Shown piece after piece: positions 7,220 through 15,748 of a DNA stretch of 64,000 nt. The translations under genes were made by a program, and so were the position numbers. The stretch comes from Streptomyces liliifuscus (GTDB lineage: Bacteria > Actinomycetota > Actinomycetes > Streptomycetales > Streptomycetaceae). The notes beneath the pieces were generated by a model. It had not been told where the DNA came from and did not search any database. It saw nothing but the letters and a program-made list of their open reading frames with translations. Location: contig NZ_CP066831.1 in NCBI RefSeq assembly GCF_016598615.1, forward strand, positions 3,596,001 through 3,660,000, in the 5' to 3' direction. Numbering within the stretch: position 1 is the first letter of the stretch; each line of letters starts with the position of its first letter.

Positions 7220-8080
7220 CTAACCGAGGCGCACCCTTGCCAGTTGCCGTGACTGGGCGACCAGGCGGTCCGTGCTGTCCCATACCTCCGCGTCCTCCTC
7301 CAGGAAGCCGCCGGCGAGGTTGCGGGTGGTGATGGAGACGCGGAGAGGGCCCGGGGCCGGGCGGCAGCGGACGTGCACGGTCAGCTCGACGGTCGGTACC
7401 CAGCCGGACAGGCCGAGTTCGAAGGCGGTCGGCGGCAGCGCGTCCACCGCGAGGAGCAGCGAGAGGGGGTCCGGGTCGCGGCCGTCGGCGAGGCCGAACC
7501 AGGCCCGCATCTCGCCCTTGCCCGACGGCGATCCGAGCGCCCAGCCCAGGGTGGCGGGGTCCAGCTTGAGCATCAGCCGGTCGGCGATGGCGGAGCTGCC
7601 GGAGACGGGGGCGGGTCCGTCCTCGGGTCCGAAGCACTGGTCCATGGGCGGAATCGCGGGCGGCCGGGCCGTCGTACGGACGTCGTCGGGCAGGCCGTCG
7701 AGGTCTCCGTACGAGGCGAGCACGCGGATCCGCTCGACCTCGCGGCCCTGGTCGTCGTACTGGTACAGGGACGCCTGGCCGGTGGAGAGGGTGCGACCGG
7801 TGCGTACGACGTCGGTGCGGACGACCGCCGGGCCCGGCTGGGACGCGGTGAGGTAGTGCGCGGAGATCGTGAACGGGTCGGCGTGCGGCAGGGCGTCCGC
7901 GAGCGCGCGGCCGAGGACCGCGAGCAGGTAGCCGCCGTTGACGGCACTGATGATCGTCCAACCGGCGGACAGGTCGATGTCGTAGACGCCGGGCGCGCGA
8001 CGGGTGACCGCGGTGTCGCGGTCGAACTCGCTGTCGCCGATCCTGGCCCGTACCGCGTGCACGGAAGCTGCTTCTGACAT
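7220..8080 (-). CDS. acyl-CoA thioesterase-like (double hotdog) protein
   Basis: This 286-residue protein has the arrangement of TesB-like thioesterases: a first hotdog half with the helix region WTIISAVNGGYLLAVLGRAL (about residues 40-60) and HADPFTISAHYLTASQPGP, and a second half with AVDALPPTAFELGLSGWVPTVELTVHVR near residue 215. ATG 8080 is preferred over a TTG five codons upstream, because the family begins just after the short N-terminus. Such enzymes hydrolyse acyl-CoA in the cytosol; the chain length is not predictable. It is a single gene, co-directional with but 105 bases downstream of a membrane channel gene. Confidence 0.82.
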   Translation of the reverse strand: MSEAASVHAVRARIGDSEFDRDTAVTRRAPGVYDIDLSAGWTIISAVNGGYLLAVLGRALADALPHADPFTISAHYLTASQPGPAVVRTDVVRTGRTLSTGQASLYQYDDQGREVERIRVLASYGDLDGLPDDVRTTARPPAIPPMDQCFGPEDGPAPVSGSSAIADRLMLKLDPATLGWALGSPSGKGEMRAWFGLADGRDPDPLSLLLAVDALPPTAFELGLSGWVPTVELTVHVRCRPAPGPLRVSITTRNLAGGFLEEDAEVWDSTDRLVAQSRQLARVRLG

Positions 8081-8185
8081 GCCTGAACGGTACAACAGGT
8101 AATTACTAAGCAGTAGCTTTTTCTGTTTCGATCACGTGAAACGGCCCGTGGTCCGCCTCACTCCGGCTCGCTCCGGCACCTCGAA

Positions 8186-8848
8186 TCACTCCGCCACCTC
8201 GACCGCCGTCGAGCGGCGGTGCCACGCGCGGGGCGCGCGCCAGTGGTACCGCATCGCGAGCAGCCGCAGTGTGAAGGCCGTGACTACGGCAAGCGCCGAG
8301 GTGAGGGTGTTCAGGGCGTCGTAGCGGATGCACAGGGCGACCATCGCGCTGCCGACGATGGCGGGCACGGCGTAGAGGTCGCGGTCCCAGCGCAGCAGCG
8401 AGGGAACCTCGTTGGCGAGGACGTCCCGCAGCACACCGCCGCCGACCGCGGTCGCGAGTCCGAGGGTCGCCGAGGCAGTGAGGCCGAGCCCGTACTCGTA
8501 TGCCTTCGTCGTGCCCGCGACGCAGAAGAGGCCGAGTCCGGCCGCGTCGAAGATGTTCACCCCGAGCTGGATCCGCTCCACCTCGGGGTGGAGGAAGAAG
8601 ACCAGCAGGGCGGCGAGCAGCGGGGTGAGGAAGTAGCCCAGATCCGTGAAGGCCGCGGGCGGCACGGCTCCGATGATCAGGTCCCGGAACAGCCCGCCGC
8701 CCAGCGCGGTGACCTCGGCGAGGACGGCGATGCCGAAGACGTCGAAGTTCTTGCGGACGGCCAGCAGGGCACCGGAGATCGCGAAGACGAAGATGCCGAC
8801 CAGGTCGAGTGTGTGCTGGACGGACGGGGTGAAGAGTTCCTGAATCAC
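8186..8848 (-). CDS. TRIC/YicG-family membrane protein (PF03458)
   Basis: Two tandem UPF0126-type repeats give six to seven membrane helices. Repeat one holds GIFVFAISGALLAVRKNFDVFGIAVLAEVTALGGGLFRDLIIG, and repeat two LGLFCVAGTTKAYEYGLGLTASATLGLATAVGGGVLRDVLANEVP (quoted here as landmarks); the paired GGG-(L/V)-(F/L)-RD motifs are diagnostic. The family includes trimeric cation channels, and the Pfam model is named for glycine transport, which is of interest given the glycine genes 10 kb away. GTG 8848 gives 220 residues. An ATG at 8887 is in frame but falls in the loop of the upstream terminator hairpin, so it is unlikely to be the start. Confidence 0.85.
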   Translation of the reverse strand: MIQELFTPSVQHTLDLVGIFVFAISGALLAVRKNFDVFGIAVLAEVTALGGGLFRDLIIGAVPPAAFTDLGYFLTPLLAALLVFFLHPEVERIQLGVNIFDAAGLGLFCVAGTTKAYEYGLGLTASATLGLATAVGGGVLRDVLANEVPSLLRWDRDLYAVPAIVGSAMVALCIRYDALNTLTSALAVVTAFTLRLLAMRYHWRAPRAWHRRSTAVEVAE

Positions 8849-8866
8849 CCGAACATTCTCGCCCAG

Positions 8867-8907
8867 CACTGAGCCCCTGCCTTCCATTGCAAGGCAGGGG
8901 CTCGGTG
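8867..8907. terminator. terminator of the peptide-transporter operon
   Basis: A 17-base stem (13 perfect pairs GAGCCCCTGCCTT / AAGGCAGGGGCTC plus flanking pairs including one T-G) has a 7-base loop. It lies five bases after the stop of the last operon gene. Confidence 0.85.
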
Positions 8908-8911
8908 TTAC

Positions 8912-10267
8912 TTACTTCTCCTTGGCGGGAGCGTCACCCTCGGAGGCTTCGGCGGCCTCGGGGGCGGCCTCTGCGGGAGCGTCCTTCACCGGAACTTCCT
9001 CGGAAGCCGGTGCCTCCTCGGAAGCCGGAGCATCCTTGGCAACCGCCGGGGACTCCTTGGCGACCGGCGTCTCCGTGGCTGCCGCCACCTCGGCCGCGAC
9101 CGCCGCCGACGTCGCCGCGGACTCCGCGAGCACCTCGTCGGCCACCAGCTCAGCCGCCTCCTTCGCGGCGGTCAGCAGCACGGTGTCCTGCGGTGCCTGG
9201 TCCTCGAAGTTCTCCGGGTGGTGGCAGGCCACCTGCTGACCGGGCTTCAGCTCCAGGAGCGGCGGCTCGGTGGTCGTGCAGATCTGCGTGGCCTTCCAGC
9301 ACCGCGTGTGGAAGCGGCACCCGCTCGGCGGCGAGATCGGCGAGGGCACATCGCCCTTGAGCAGGATGCGCTCGCTCTTGGCCGACTTGCGCCGGGGGTC
9401 CGGGATCGGCACGGCCGACATCAGCGCCTTGGTGTACGGGTGCATCGGCGCCTTGTAGAGCGACTCGCGGTCGGCCAGCTCGACGATCTTGCCGAGGTAC
9501 ATCACGGCGATACGGTCCGAGACATGGCGTACGACGGAGAGGTCGTGCGCGATGATCACGTACGTGAGGCCCAGCTCCTGCTGGAGGTCGTCCAGCAGGT
9601 TCACCACCTGTGCCTGGATCGACACGTCGAGCGCGGAGACCGGCTCGTCCGCCACGACCATCTTCGGGTTGAGCGCGAGCGCGCGGGCGATGCCGATGCG
9701 CTGGCGCTGGCCGCCGGAGAACTCGTGCGGGTAGCGGTTGTAGTGCTCGGGGTTGAGACCGACCACCGACAGCAGCCGCTGGACCTCCTTCTTGATGCCG
9801 CCCTCGGGCGAGACGCCCTGGAGCTTGAAGGGGGCGCTGATGATCGTGCCGATCGTGTGGCGCGGGTTCAGCGACGAGTACGGGTCCTGGAAGATCATCT
9901 GGACGTCACGGCGCATCGGGCGCATGCCCGCGACGCTGAGGTGCGTGATGTCCTTGCCCTCGAACTCGACCTTGCCCGCGGTCGGTTCGAGCAGCCGCGT
10001 GATCAGCCGGCCCATCGTCGACTTGCCGCAGCCCGACTCGCCCACGACACCGAGCGTCTCGCCGGACCTGACCTCGAAGTCGATGCCGTCGACCGCCCGT
10101 ACCGCGCCGACCTGCCGCTGGAGCAGGCCCTTGCGGATCGGGAAGTGCTTCTGCAGGCCGGTCACCTTCAGGAGCGTCTCGCCGGGGGCGGCGTCCTTGG
10201 TGAGAGTCGCCGTGCCGTCGCTCTGCGCGGGGATGGCCACGGGTTTGTCCTCTGCTTTGTCACTCAC
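8912..10267 (-). CDS. peptide ABC importer ATPase (OppF/DppF type)
   Basis: This 451-residue ATPase subunit of an Opp/Dpp importer has Walker A GVVGESGCGKST (about residues 79-90), signature FSGGQRQRIGIARAL, Walker B MVVADEPVSALD and H-loop VIIAHDLSVV. The oligopeptide-transporter C-terminal extension follows, with the four-cysteine region GCRFHTRCW...ICTTTEPP...ACHHP, which in this family can bind an Fe-S cluster. The last 90 residues are a low-complexity Ala/Glu/Pro/Val tail (repeats like APASEEAPASEE) not seen in typical OppF. The start ATG overlaps the stop of the previous ATPase gene, implying translational coupling. Confidence 0.93.
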   Translation of the reverse strand: MSDKAEDKPVAIPAQSDGTATLTKDAAPGETLLKVTGLQKHFPIRKGLLQRQVGAVRAVDGIDFEVRSGETLGVVGESGCGKSTMGRLITRLLEPTAGKVEFEGKDITHLSVAGMRPMRRDVQMIFQDPYSSLNPRHTIGTIISAPFKLQGVSPEGGIKKEVQRLLSVVGLNPEHYNRYPHEFSGGQRQRIGIARALALNPKMVVADEPVSALDVSIQAQVVNLLDDLQQELGLTYVIIAHDLSVVRHVSDRIAVMYLGKIVELADRESLYKAPMHPYTKALMSAVPIPDPRRKSAKSERILLKGDVPSPISPPSGCRFHTRCWKATQICTTTEPPLLELKPGQQVACHHPENFEDQAPQDTVLLTAAKEAAELVADEVLAESAATSAAVAAEVAAATETPVAKESPAVAKDAPASEEAPASEEVPVKDAPAEAAPEAAEASEGDAPAKEK

Positions 10268-11361
10268 AGCTTCGGCGCAATCTCTTCGGTCCAGATCCGT
10301 TCCCGCTGCTCGTGCGTCATGTGGCAGGCGGCCCAGTGCTGGCTGCCGACCTCGGTCAGCTCGGGGCGGACCGTGCGGGTGACGTTGTCCTTGGGGACGT
10401 CCGCGTACGAGCAGCGCGGGTTGAAGGCGCAGCCCGAGGGGATGTTGATCAGCGAGGGCGGGGAGCCCTTGACCGGGATCAGCCGCTCGGTCTGCTCACG
10501 GTCCAGGCGCGGCATGGAGCCGAGCAGGCCCCAGGTGTAGGGGTGCCTGGGCTCGTAGAAGACCTTCTCGGCCGGGCCCCGCTCGATGCAACGGCCGCCG
10601 TACATCACCAGGATGTCGTCGGAGAGCTCGGCGACGACGCCCAGGTCGTGGGTGATGATGATGACCGCGGAGCCGAACTCCTGCTGCAGGTCCCGGATCA
10701 GGTCGAGGATCTGCGCCTGGACGGTCACGTCCAGGGCGGTCGTCGGCTCGTCCGCGATCAGCAGCTCGGGGTTGTTGACCAGCGACATCGCGATCATCGC
10801 GCGCTGGCGCATACCGCCGGAGAACTCGTGCGGATAGCTGTCGACCCGCTTGTCCGGCTGGGGGATGCCGACCCGGTCGAGCATCTCGACGGCACGCCTG
10901 CGCGCCACCTTCTTGTCGACCTTGTGGTGGATCCGGTACGCCTCCACGATCTGCTGACCGATCGTGTAGTACGGGTGCAGCGCCGACAGCGGGTCCTGGA
11001 AGATCATCGCCATCTCGCGGCCACGCAGCTTGCGCACGTAGTCCGGGTCGGCGGAGAGCAGTTCCGTGCCGTCGAGCCAGATCTCGCCGGAGATCTGCGC
11101 CTTGCGCTTGCCGTACTGGCCCGCGGTGTGCAGGCCCATGATGCCGAGCGAGGTGACCGACTTGCCGGAGCCCGACTCGCCGACGATGCCGAGGGTCTTG
11201 CCCTTCTCCAGCGTGAAGCTGAGCCCGTCGACGGACTTGACCAGGCCGTCGTCGGTCGGGAAGTGCACCTTCAGGTCGCGGACTTCGAGGAAGGCGGAGG
11301 GGGCGGGCGAGTCCTTGACGGGCTCGCTCACCGCGGCTCCACTCTTGCTGAGTTCGGTCAT
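10264..11361 (-). CDS. peptide ABC importer ATPase (OppD/DppD type)
   Basis: This 365-residue partner ATPase has Walker A GIVGESGSGKSV (about residues 58-69), signature FSGGMRQRAMIAMSL, Walker B LLIADEPTTALD and H-loop IIITHDLGVV. The Opp/Dpp C-terminal domain has GCAFNPRCSYA and ACHMTHEQR. An N-terminal Ser/Pro-rich linker of about 22 residues precedes the domain. ATG 11361 overlaps the permease stop (ATGA-type overlap), and its own stop overlaps the OppF start, so the three genes are translated in a coupled series. The two ATPases together should power one transmembrane pore. Confidence 0.93.
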   Translation of the reverse strand: MTELSKSGAAVSEPVKDSPAPSAFLEVRDLKVHFPTDDGLVKSVDGLSFTLEKGKTLGIVGESGSGKSVTSLGIMGLHTAGQYGKRKAQISGEIWLDGTELLSADPDYVRKLRGREMAMIFQDPLSALHPYYTIGQQIVEAYRIHHKVDKKVARRRAVEMLDRVGIPQPDKRVDSYPHEFSGGMRQRAMIAMSLVNNPELLIADEPTTALDVTVQAQILDLIRDLQQEFGSAVIIITHDLGVVAELSDDILVMYGGRCIERGPAEKVFYEPRHPYTWGLLGSMPRLDREQTERLIPVKGSPPSLINIPSGCAFNPRCSYADVPKDNVTRTVRPELTEVGSQHWAACHMTHEQRERIWTEEIAPKL

Positions 11362-12356
11362 GAGAGCCTCACTCGGGGGTCGATCACGGCGTACAGCAGG
11401 TCCACCAGGAGGTTCGCGATGATCACCGCGAGCGAGGTGATCAGCGTGACGCCCAGGATGACGGGCAGGTCCTTGTCGCTGATCGCCTTGAGAACCGCCT
11501 GCCCGAGGCCGGGAAGGCTGAACGTGGTCTCGGTGAGGATCGCGCCGCCGATCAGGGCGCCGAGGTCCATGCCGAGCATGGTGAGGATCGGCGTCATGGT
11601 GGAACGCATCGCGTGCTTGCCGATGACGACGGGTTCGCGCAGGCCCTTGGCTCGGGCCGTGCGGATGTAGTCCTCGCCCAGGACCTCCAGCATGGTGGCT
11701 CTGGTGATCCGGGCGTACATCGCCGCGTAGAGGAAGGCCAGCGTGACCCAGGGCAGGATCATGCCGCCGAACCAGCCGGTGAAGCTCTCCTCGATGGGCA
11801 CGTACTGGGCGTCGATCCAGCCCAGTCCGTAGCTGAAGATCGCGAGCGACAGCAGGCCGGTGAAGTAGATGGGGAGCGAGACGCCGCCGAGGGCGACGAT
11901 CATCGCGCCACGGTCCCAGAGGGAACCGCGCTTGAGCGCGGAGAGCACGCCCGCCGCGACACCGAAGATCAGCCACAGGATGGCGGCACCGAGCGCGAGA
12001 GCCAGGGTCACTGGGAAGCGGTCGGTGAGAACCGGCCAGATGGCCTGCTCGTTGCGGAAGGAGTAGCCGAAGCAGGGGGCTGCGCAGTTCGTGACGTCGC
12101 CGCCGGCCGCGTAGGTGCGCCCGACGAAGAGGCCTTTGAAGAACTCCCAGACCTGGGCGAAGATCGGGTCTGCCAGACCGAGCTTCTGCCGCACGGCCTC
12201 GATCGCCGCGGGGTCGGCCTGCTTGCCCACGAACATCGTGGCCGGGTCCACGCCCGCCCAGCGGGGGACGAGGAAGAAGATGCCGAAGACCACCAGAATG
12301 ATGACCACCAGCATCACTGCGGCGGCGAAGAGCCGCCTGATGAGGTATGCGAGCAC
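11358..12356 (-). CDS. peptide ABC importer permease (OppB/DppB type)
   Basis: This 332-residue permease starts with GTG 12356, giving LAYLIRRLFAAAVMLVVIILVV, the usual first helix of DppB proteins. The in-frame GTG at 12389 lies in the right arm of a hairpin and is less likely. Six helices are visible. The cytoplasmic coupling loop is EDYIRTARAKGLREPVVIGKHAMR near residue 225 (the EAA motif that contacts the ATPases). An extracytoplasmic loop with two cysteines (TNCAAPCFGYS) follows helix 1. It is separated from the binding-protein gene by a hairpin and coupled to the ATPase genes downstream. Confidence 0.92.
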   Translation of the reverse strand: MLAYLIRRLFAAAVMLVVIILVVFGIFFLVPRWAGVDPATMFVGKQADPAAIEAVRQKLGLADPIFAQVWEFFKGLFVGRTYAAGGDVTNCAAPCFGYSFRNEQAIWPVLTDRFPVTLALALGAAILWLIFGVAAGVLSALKRGSLWDRGAMIVALGGVSLPIYFTGLLSLAIFSYGLGWIDAQYVPIEESFTGWFGGMILPWVTLAFLYAAMYARITRATMLEVLGEDYIRTARAKGLREPVVIGKHAMRSTMTPILTMLGMDLGALIGGAILTETTFSLPGLGQAVLKAISDKDLPVILGVTLITSLAVIIANLLVDLLYAVIDPRVRLS

Positions 12357-12380
12357 TGCTCTCGGCCCGGCGGCGGTGCC

Positions 12381-12411
12381 GCGGGCCACCGGAGGTCATC
12401 CGGTGGCCCGC
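12381..12411. terminator. internal hairpin between binding-protein and permease genes
   Basis: Perfect 12-base arms GCGGGCCACCGG and CCGGTGGCCCGC enclose a 7-base loop. In mRNA it follows the binding-protein gene and would lower expression of the downstream membrane genes or protect the upstream message. Confidence 0.75.
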
Positions 12412-12473
12412 GGGTCACGCCGCGCCGGCCTTCACCTGCCTTTCGTGCCGTATGGCGGGTGCGCCGGTCGGTG

Positions 12474-14264
12474 TTACTTCTTCAGGCCGAGGTTCACGAA
12501 GTCGTACTGACCGCTGTAGTTGTCGGTCGTGTAGACGTTCGCGAGACGGCTGGAGCGCCAGTTGATGAACTTCTCGAAGACGAAGGGCAGGTAGTACGCG
12601 CCCTCCGAGACCTTGTGGTTGATCTCCGTGGAGATCTCGACCTTCTTCGCCTCGTCGAGCTCCTTGACGTAGTCGTCGAAGAGACCGTCGATCGACTTGT
12701 CCTTGATCAGGGCGAAGTTGTTGTTGCCGCTCTCGAGGATGTACTTGCTGTCCCACAGCGGCATGCCGTAGCCCTGGACGGTCGGGAAGTCCGGACCCCA
12801 GCCCATGATGATGATGCCGTAGCCCTTCTTCTTCACGTTCTCGGGGCTACCGATGATGCCGGTGGTCTGGGCACCGTCGAACTGGTCGATGTCGACGGTG
12901 ATGCCGACCTTCTTCAGCGAGGCCTGGAGGGACTCGGCCGTGGCGACCTCGACCGGCTTGTTGTTACGGACCGCGATGGTGGTCTTGAAGCCGTTCGGCT
13001 GACCGCAGGCCTTGAGCTCTTCCTTGGCCTTGGCGACGTTGCCGTTCTTGTTCGTCGTGGCCGACTCGTACGGGTCGTACTTCTGGCCCTCGGAACCGGG
13101 GACGGACGGCGGCAGCATGTTGGTGCCGATGTCGCCACCGGCGACCGGGCCACCGCGAGCGGTCTGCAGCGACTCGTGGTCGGCGCCGTAGATCACGGCC
13201 TTGCGGCAGTGGACGTTGTCGAACGGCTTGACGCTCTGCGGGAAGACCGCGTAGCGGATGTAGCCGGAGACCGGGTTGTCCAGGTTGGCCTTGTGCTGCT
13301 TCAGGGCGGTGGTGCGGCCCTGCGGGGACAGACCGGTCTGGCCGATGTCCAGGTCGTAGTCGCCGTTGATCAGACGCTGGTCCATGTCATTGGCGTTGGT
13401 GAACAGCGTCAGCGAGATCTTGTCCGGGTACGCCTTGCGGACCGGGTCCGAGGACTGCTTCCAGTTCTCGTTGCGGACCAGGACCAGCTTCTTGTTCGGC
13501 GTGTACGACTGGAACTTGTACGGGCCGGAGGAGAAGGGCTTCAGGCCGTACTTCGACTTGGTGTCCTTGTCCTGGCGGACCGGGGACGCCGAGGTCAGGC
13601 CGAGGATGTCCTCGAAGTCCGAGTTCGCCTCGGGAAGCTTGAAGATGATGGTCTTGTCGTCCGGCGTCTCGATCGCCTTCAGACCGAGCTTGTCCTTGGA
13701 CTTGTCCTTGTACGGGCCCGGGTACTCACCCTTGGGGTCGAGCACGTCCTTCAGGTAGACCGGACCGCCGGACAGGACGTCCTGCGCCCAGACGCGCTCG
13801 ATGCCGTACTTGACGTCCTTGGAGGTGATGGGCTTGCCATCCTCCCAGGTGACCCCGTCACGCAGCGTGTACGTGTAGGTCTTGCCGTCGTCGGAGATCT
13901 TCGCCGTGCTGGTGGCGAGGTCCGGGGTGACCTCGGCGCCCTTGGCTCCGGGCTCCGCCTTGCCGGTCACCAGCGTGCGGCTGTAGTACCGCATGAAGTT
14001 CCATGCGAAGCCGTAGTAGCCGCGCGTGGTGTCCCACGAGTCGGCGTCCTGGGCGCCCGCGAACTTCAGCTCGCCGCCCTTCTTGACGAGGGAGGCCTGC
14101 GCGACCTTGTTGTTGGCTGCGTTGAAGCCGGCCGCGCCGTTCTTCGAGCCGCCGTCGTCGTCGCTGCCGCCGCCGCCGCACGCCGCCGTGGACAGCAGCG
14201 CAGCGACCACGGCTGCGGCGGCCGCGGCCTGCTTGCGCCGCCCTGTGGTGCGTTGGGTACTCAC
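12474..14264 (-). CDS. peptide-binding lipoprotein of ABC importer (SBP_bac_5)
   Basis: This 596-residue extracellular solute-binding protein starts with GTG at 14264, with GGAGG seven bases ahead. The signal peptide ends in the lipobox STAAC (lipid Cys at about residue 29), followed by a Gly/Ser/Asp linker. The family 5 binding-protein fold then runs to the end, with landmarks VTPDLATSTAKISDDGKTYTYTLRDGVTWEDGKPITSKDV (about residues 105-145) and the hinge-region segment MGWGPDFPTVQGYG near residue 495. It should capture oligo- or dipeptides and deliver them to the permease pair. It is the second gene of the operon, flanked by the two permease genes, an order usual in Streptomyces. Confidence 0.93.
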   Translation of the reverse strand: MSTQRTTGRRKQAAAAAAVVAALLSTAACGGGGSDDDGGSKNGAAGFNAANNKVAQASLVKKGGELKFAGAQDADSWDTTRGYYGFAWNFMRYYSRTLVTGKAEPGAKGAEVTPDLATSTAKISDDGKTYTYTLRDGVTWEDGKPITSKDVKYGIERVWAQDVLSGGPVYLKDVLDPKGEYPGPYKDKSKDKLGLKAIETPDDKTIIFKLPEANSDFEDILGLTSASPVRQDKDTKSKYGLKPFSSGPYKFQSYTPNKKLVLVRNENWKQSSDPVRKAYPDKISLTLFTNANDMDQRLINGDYDLDIGQTGLSPQGRTTALKQHKANLDNPVSGYIRYAVFPQSVKPFDNVHCRKAVIYGADHESLQTARGGPVAGGDIGTNMLPPSVPGSEGQKYDPYESATTNKNGNVAKAKEELKACGQPNGFKTTIAVRNNKPVEVATAESLQASLKKVGITVDIDQFDGAQTTGIIGSPENVKKKGYGIIIMGWGPDFPTVQGYGMPLWDSKYILESGNNNFALIKDKSIDGLFDDYVKELDEAKKVEISTEINHKVSEGAYYLPFVFEKFINWRSSRLANVYTTDNYSGQYDFVNLGLKK

Positions 14265-14325
14265 TCGGATCCTCCGATATGTAGCGGCCCGTCGACAGAT
14301 GACGGGGCCCTGGGGGTACGGCAGT

Positions 14326-15339
14326 TCAGCGGGAACCCTTCGGGTCGAGCGCATCGCGTACGCCGTCGCCGAAGAGGTTGAAGGAGAGCACGGTGATGAA
14401 GATCGCTACACCCGGGATCACCATGTACATGGGGTCCGAGTCGTAGTAGTCGATCGCGGAGGAGAGCATCTGTCCCCAGGAGGCGGTGGGCGGCTTGACG
14501 CCCACGCCCAGGAAGCTGAGCGCCGCCTCGGTGAGGATGTTGGTCGGGATCATCATCGTCGTGTACACGATGATCGGCGCGACGAGGTTGGGCAGCAGCT
14601 CCTTGAACAGGATGTAGAACCGCCCGGCCCCGAGGCTGCGCGCGGCCTCCACGTACTCGCGCTCACGCAGGGACAGCGTCTGACCGCGCACCACGCGTCC
14701 CACATAGGGCCAGCCGAAGAAGCCGATCACCAGGATCATGACGAACAGGCGCACGCCCGTACCCGTCAGACCCAGCATCTCGTTCGGCATGACCGAGACC
14801 AGCGCGATGATGAAGAGCAGCTGCGGGAAGGCCAGCAGGCCGTCCATCACGCGGCTGACGAGGGCGTCGACCCAGCCGCCGAAGTAGCCGGCGAGGACGC
14901 CGAGCACGGTGCCGAGCACCACTGCCACCAGGGCCGACAGGAAGCCGACGAGCAGCGAGATGCGGGCGCCGTAGACGATCCGGGCGAAGATGTCGCGGCC
15001 GCTGACCGGTTCGACGCCGAGAAGGTGGTCTCCGCTGATTCCACCGAAGGACCCGGTGGGGGTCGAGAAGAGCGGATCGATCAGGTCCTCGTGGTGGGAC
15101 TCGGGGTCCTGCCCGACCAGGTTCGTGATCACGGGAGCGAGCAGCGCGATCGCGATCAGCACGAGGACGATGACGCCGCCCGTCAGGGCGAGCTTGTCCC
15201 GCTTCAGGCGCTCCCAGGCGATGCGGCCGAGGGAACGACCCTGTACCGCCTTCGCCTCGGCGGAGCCGGCTACGAGCGCCGCCTCCTCGGCCGCGCTCGG
15301 GGCGGCTTCGGCCGTCGGCTCGTGCAATGGTGCCGTCAT
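14326..15339 (-). CDS. peptide ABC importer permease (OppC/DppC type)
   Basis: This 337-residue permease is the first gene of the importer operon. ATG 15339 is preceded by GAGAGGGG. A cytoplasmic N-terminus of about 45 residues (Glu/Ala-rich, then GRIAWERLKRDKLAL) precedes six helices. The family's periplasmic segment PTGSFGGISGDHLLGVEPVSGRDIFARIVYGARISL lies near residues 95-130, and the EAA coupling loop REYVEAARSLGAGRFYILFKELLPN near residue 235. The C-terminus NLFGDGVRDALDPKGSR is the standard DppC ending. Together with the OppB-type subunit it forms the pore. Confidence 0.93.
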   Translation of the reverse strand: MTAPLHEPTAEAAPSAAEEAALVAGSAEAKAVQGRSLGRIAWERLKRDKLALTGGVIVLVLIAIALLAPVITNLVGQDPESHHEDLIDPLFSTPTGSFGGISGDHLLGVEPVSGRDIFARIVYGARISLLVGFLSALVAVVLGTVLGVLAGYFGGWVDALVSRVMDGLLAFPQLLFIIALVSVMPNEMLGLTGTGVRLFVMILVIGFFGWPYVGRVVRGQTLSLREREYVEAARSLGAGRFYILFKELLPNLVAPIIVYTTMMIPTNILTEAALSFLGVGVKPPTASWGQMLSSAIDYYDSDPMYMVIPGVAIFITVLSFNLFGDGVRDALDPKGSR

Positions 15340-15744
15340 CGTGGCAGGGACCCCTCTCAACCGGCGGTAGCCGGCCCACACTTGCCGCTGTAGCGGCGTG
15401 ATCAGTCCGTCGTACACGGGGGCGAAACCCCCTGGACCGGGAGTCTTCAACGCCTCGGCGATCTGTTGCCAGACCTGACGGTGAATGGATGCGCAAACGT
15501 GATGCTGTCAGGAGGGTTCCGTTATCCGAACGCCGGGTAACGGGGGTCGGACGCGGGAGTTTTGGTACGAAAGGGGCCTCGCAGCCCATTTACCCGCGTA
15601 GATCGGGACATACCGCCCACGGGTGATGCGGGAGTGGGAGGCGGTGCTCCACGGGTTGGACTCAACAGGACCCGGATCGTCTCAGGTGCTTCGACCGGAT
15701 CGTCTCAGACCCGGTGAATCATCTCAGCAGGCGCCCACGTCATC
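15340..15744. promoter_or_regulatory. peptide-operon upstream region
   Basis: This is a 405-base non-coding stretch upstream of the importer operon. It holds an imperfect inverted repeat at 15519-15527/15535-15543 (CCGTTATCC / GGGTAACGG), a possible operator, and a four-copy micro-repeat array at its right end described separately. No convincing -10/-35 pair could be chosen by eye. Confidence 0.35.
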
Positions 15745-15748
15745 TCAG
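15676..15748 (-). repeat. four-copy degenerate repeat starting at the sseB-like stop codon
   Basis: Copies of ATC(G/A)TCTCAG are at 15676-15685, 15699-15708, 15718-15727 and 15739-15748, 19 to 23 bases apart. The last copy contains the stop codon of the SseB-like gene. On the coding strand the unit reads CTGAGAYGAY. Confidence 0.65.

Noticed and set aside
8849..8887. ATG 8887 as start of the TRIC/YicG-family gene.
   Set aside because: It lies in the loop of the terminator hairpin of the upstream operon; GTG 8848 starts at the first conserved helix.
12357..12389. GTG 12389 as start of the OppB-type permease.
   Set aside because: It falls inside the right arm of a perfect hairpin; GTG 12356 has a GAGAG site and begins the usual first helix.
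11613..14381. A very long open frame on the plus strand across the peptide-binding protein and permease genes.
   Set aside because: It is antisense to well-supported transporter genes, its predicted protein is Val/Asp/Arg/Leu-rich with no domain, and long antisense frames are expected at this GC bias.
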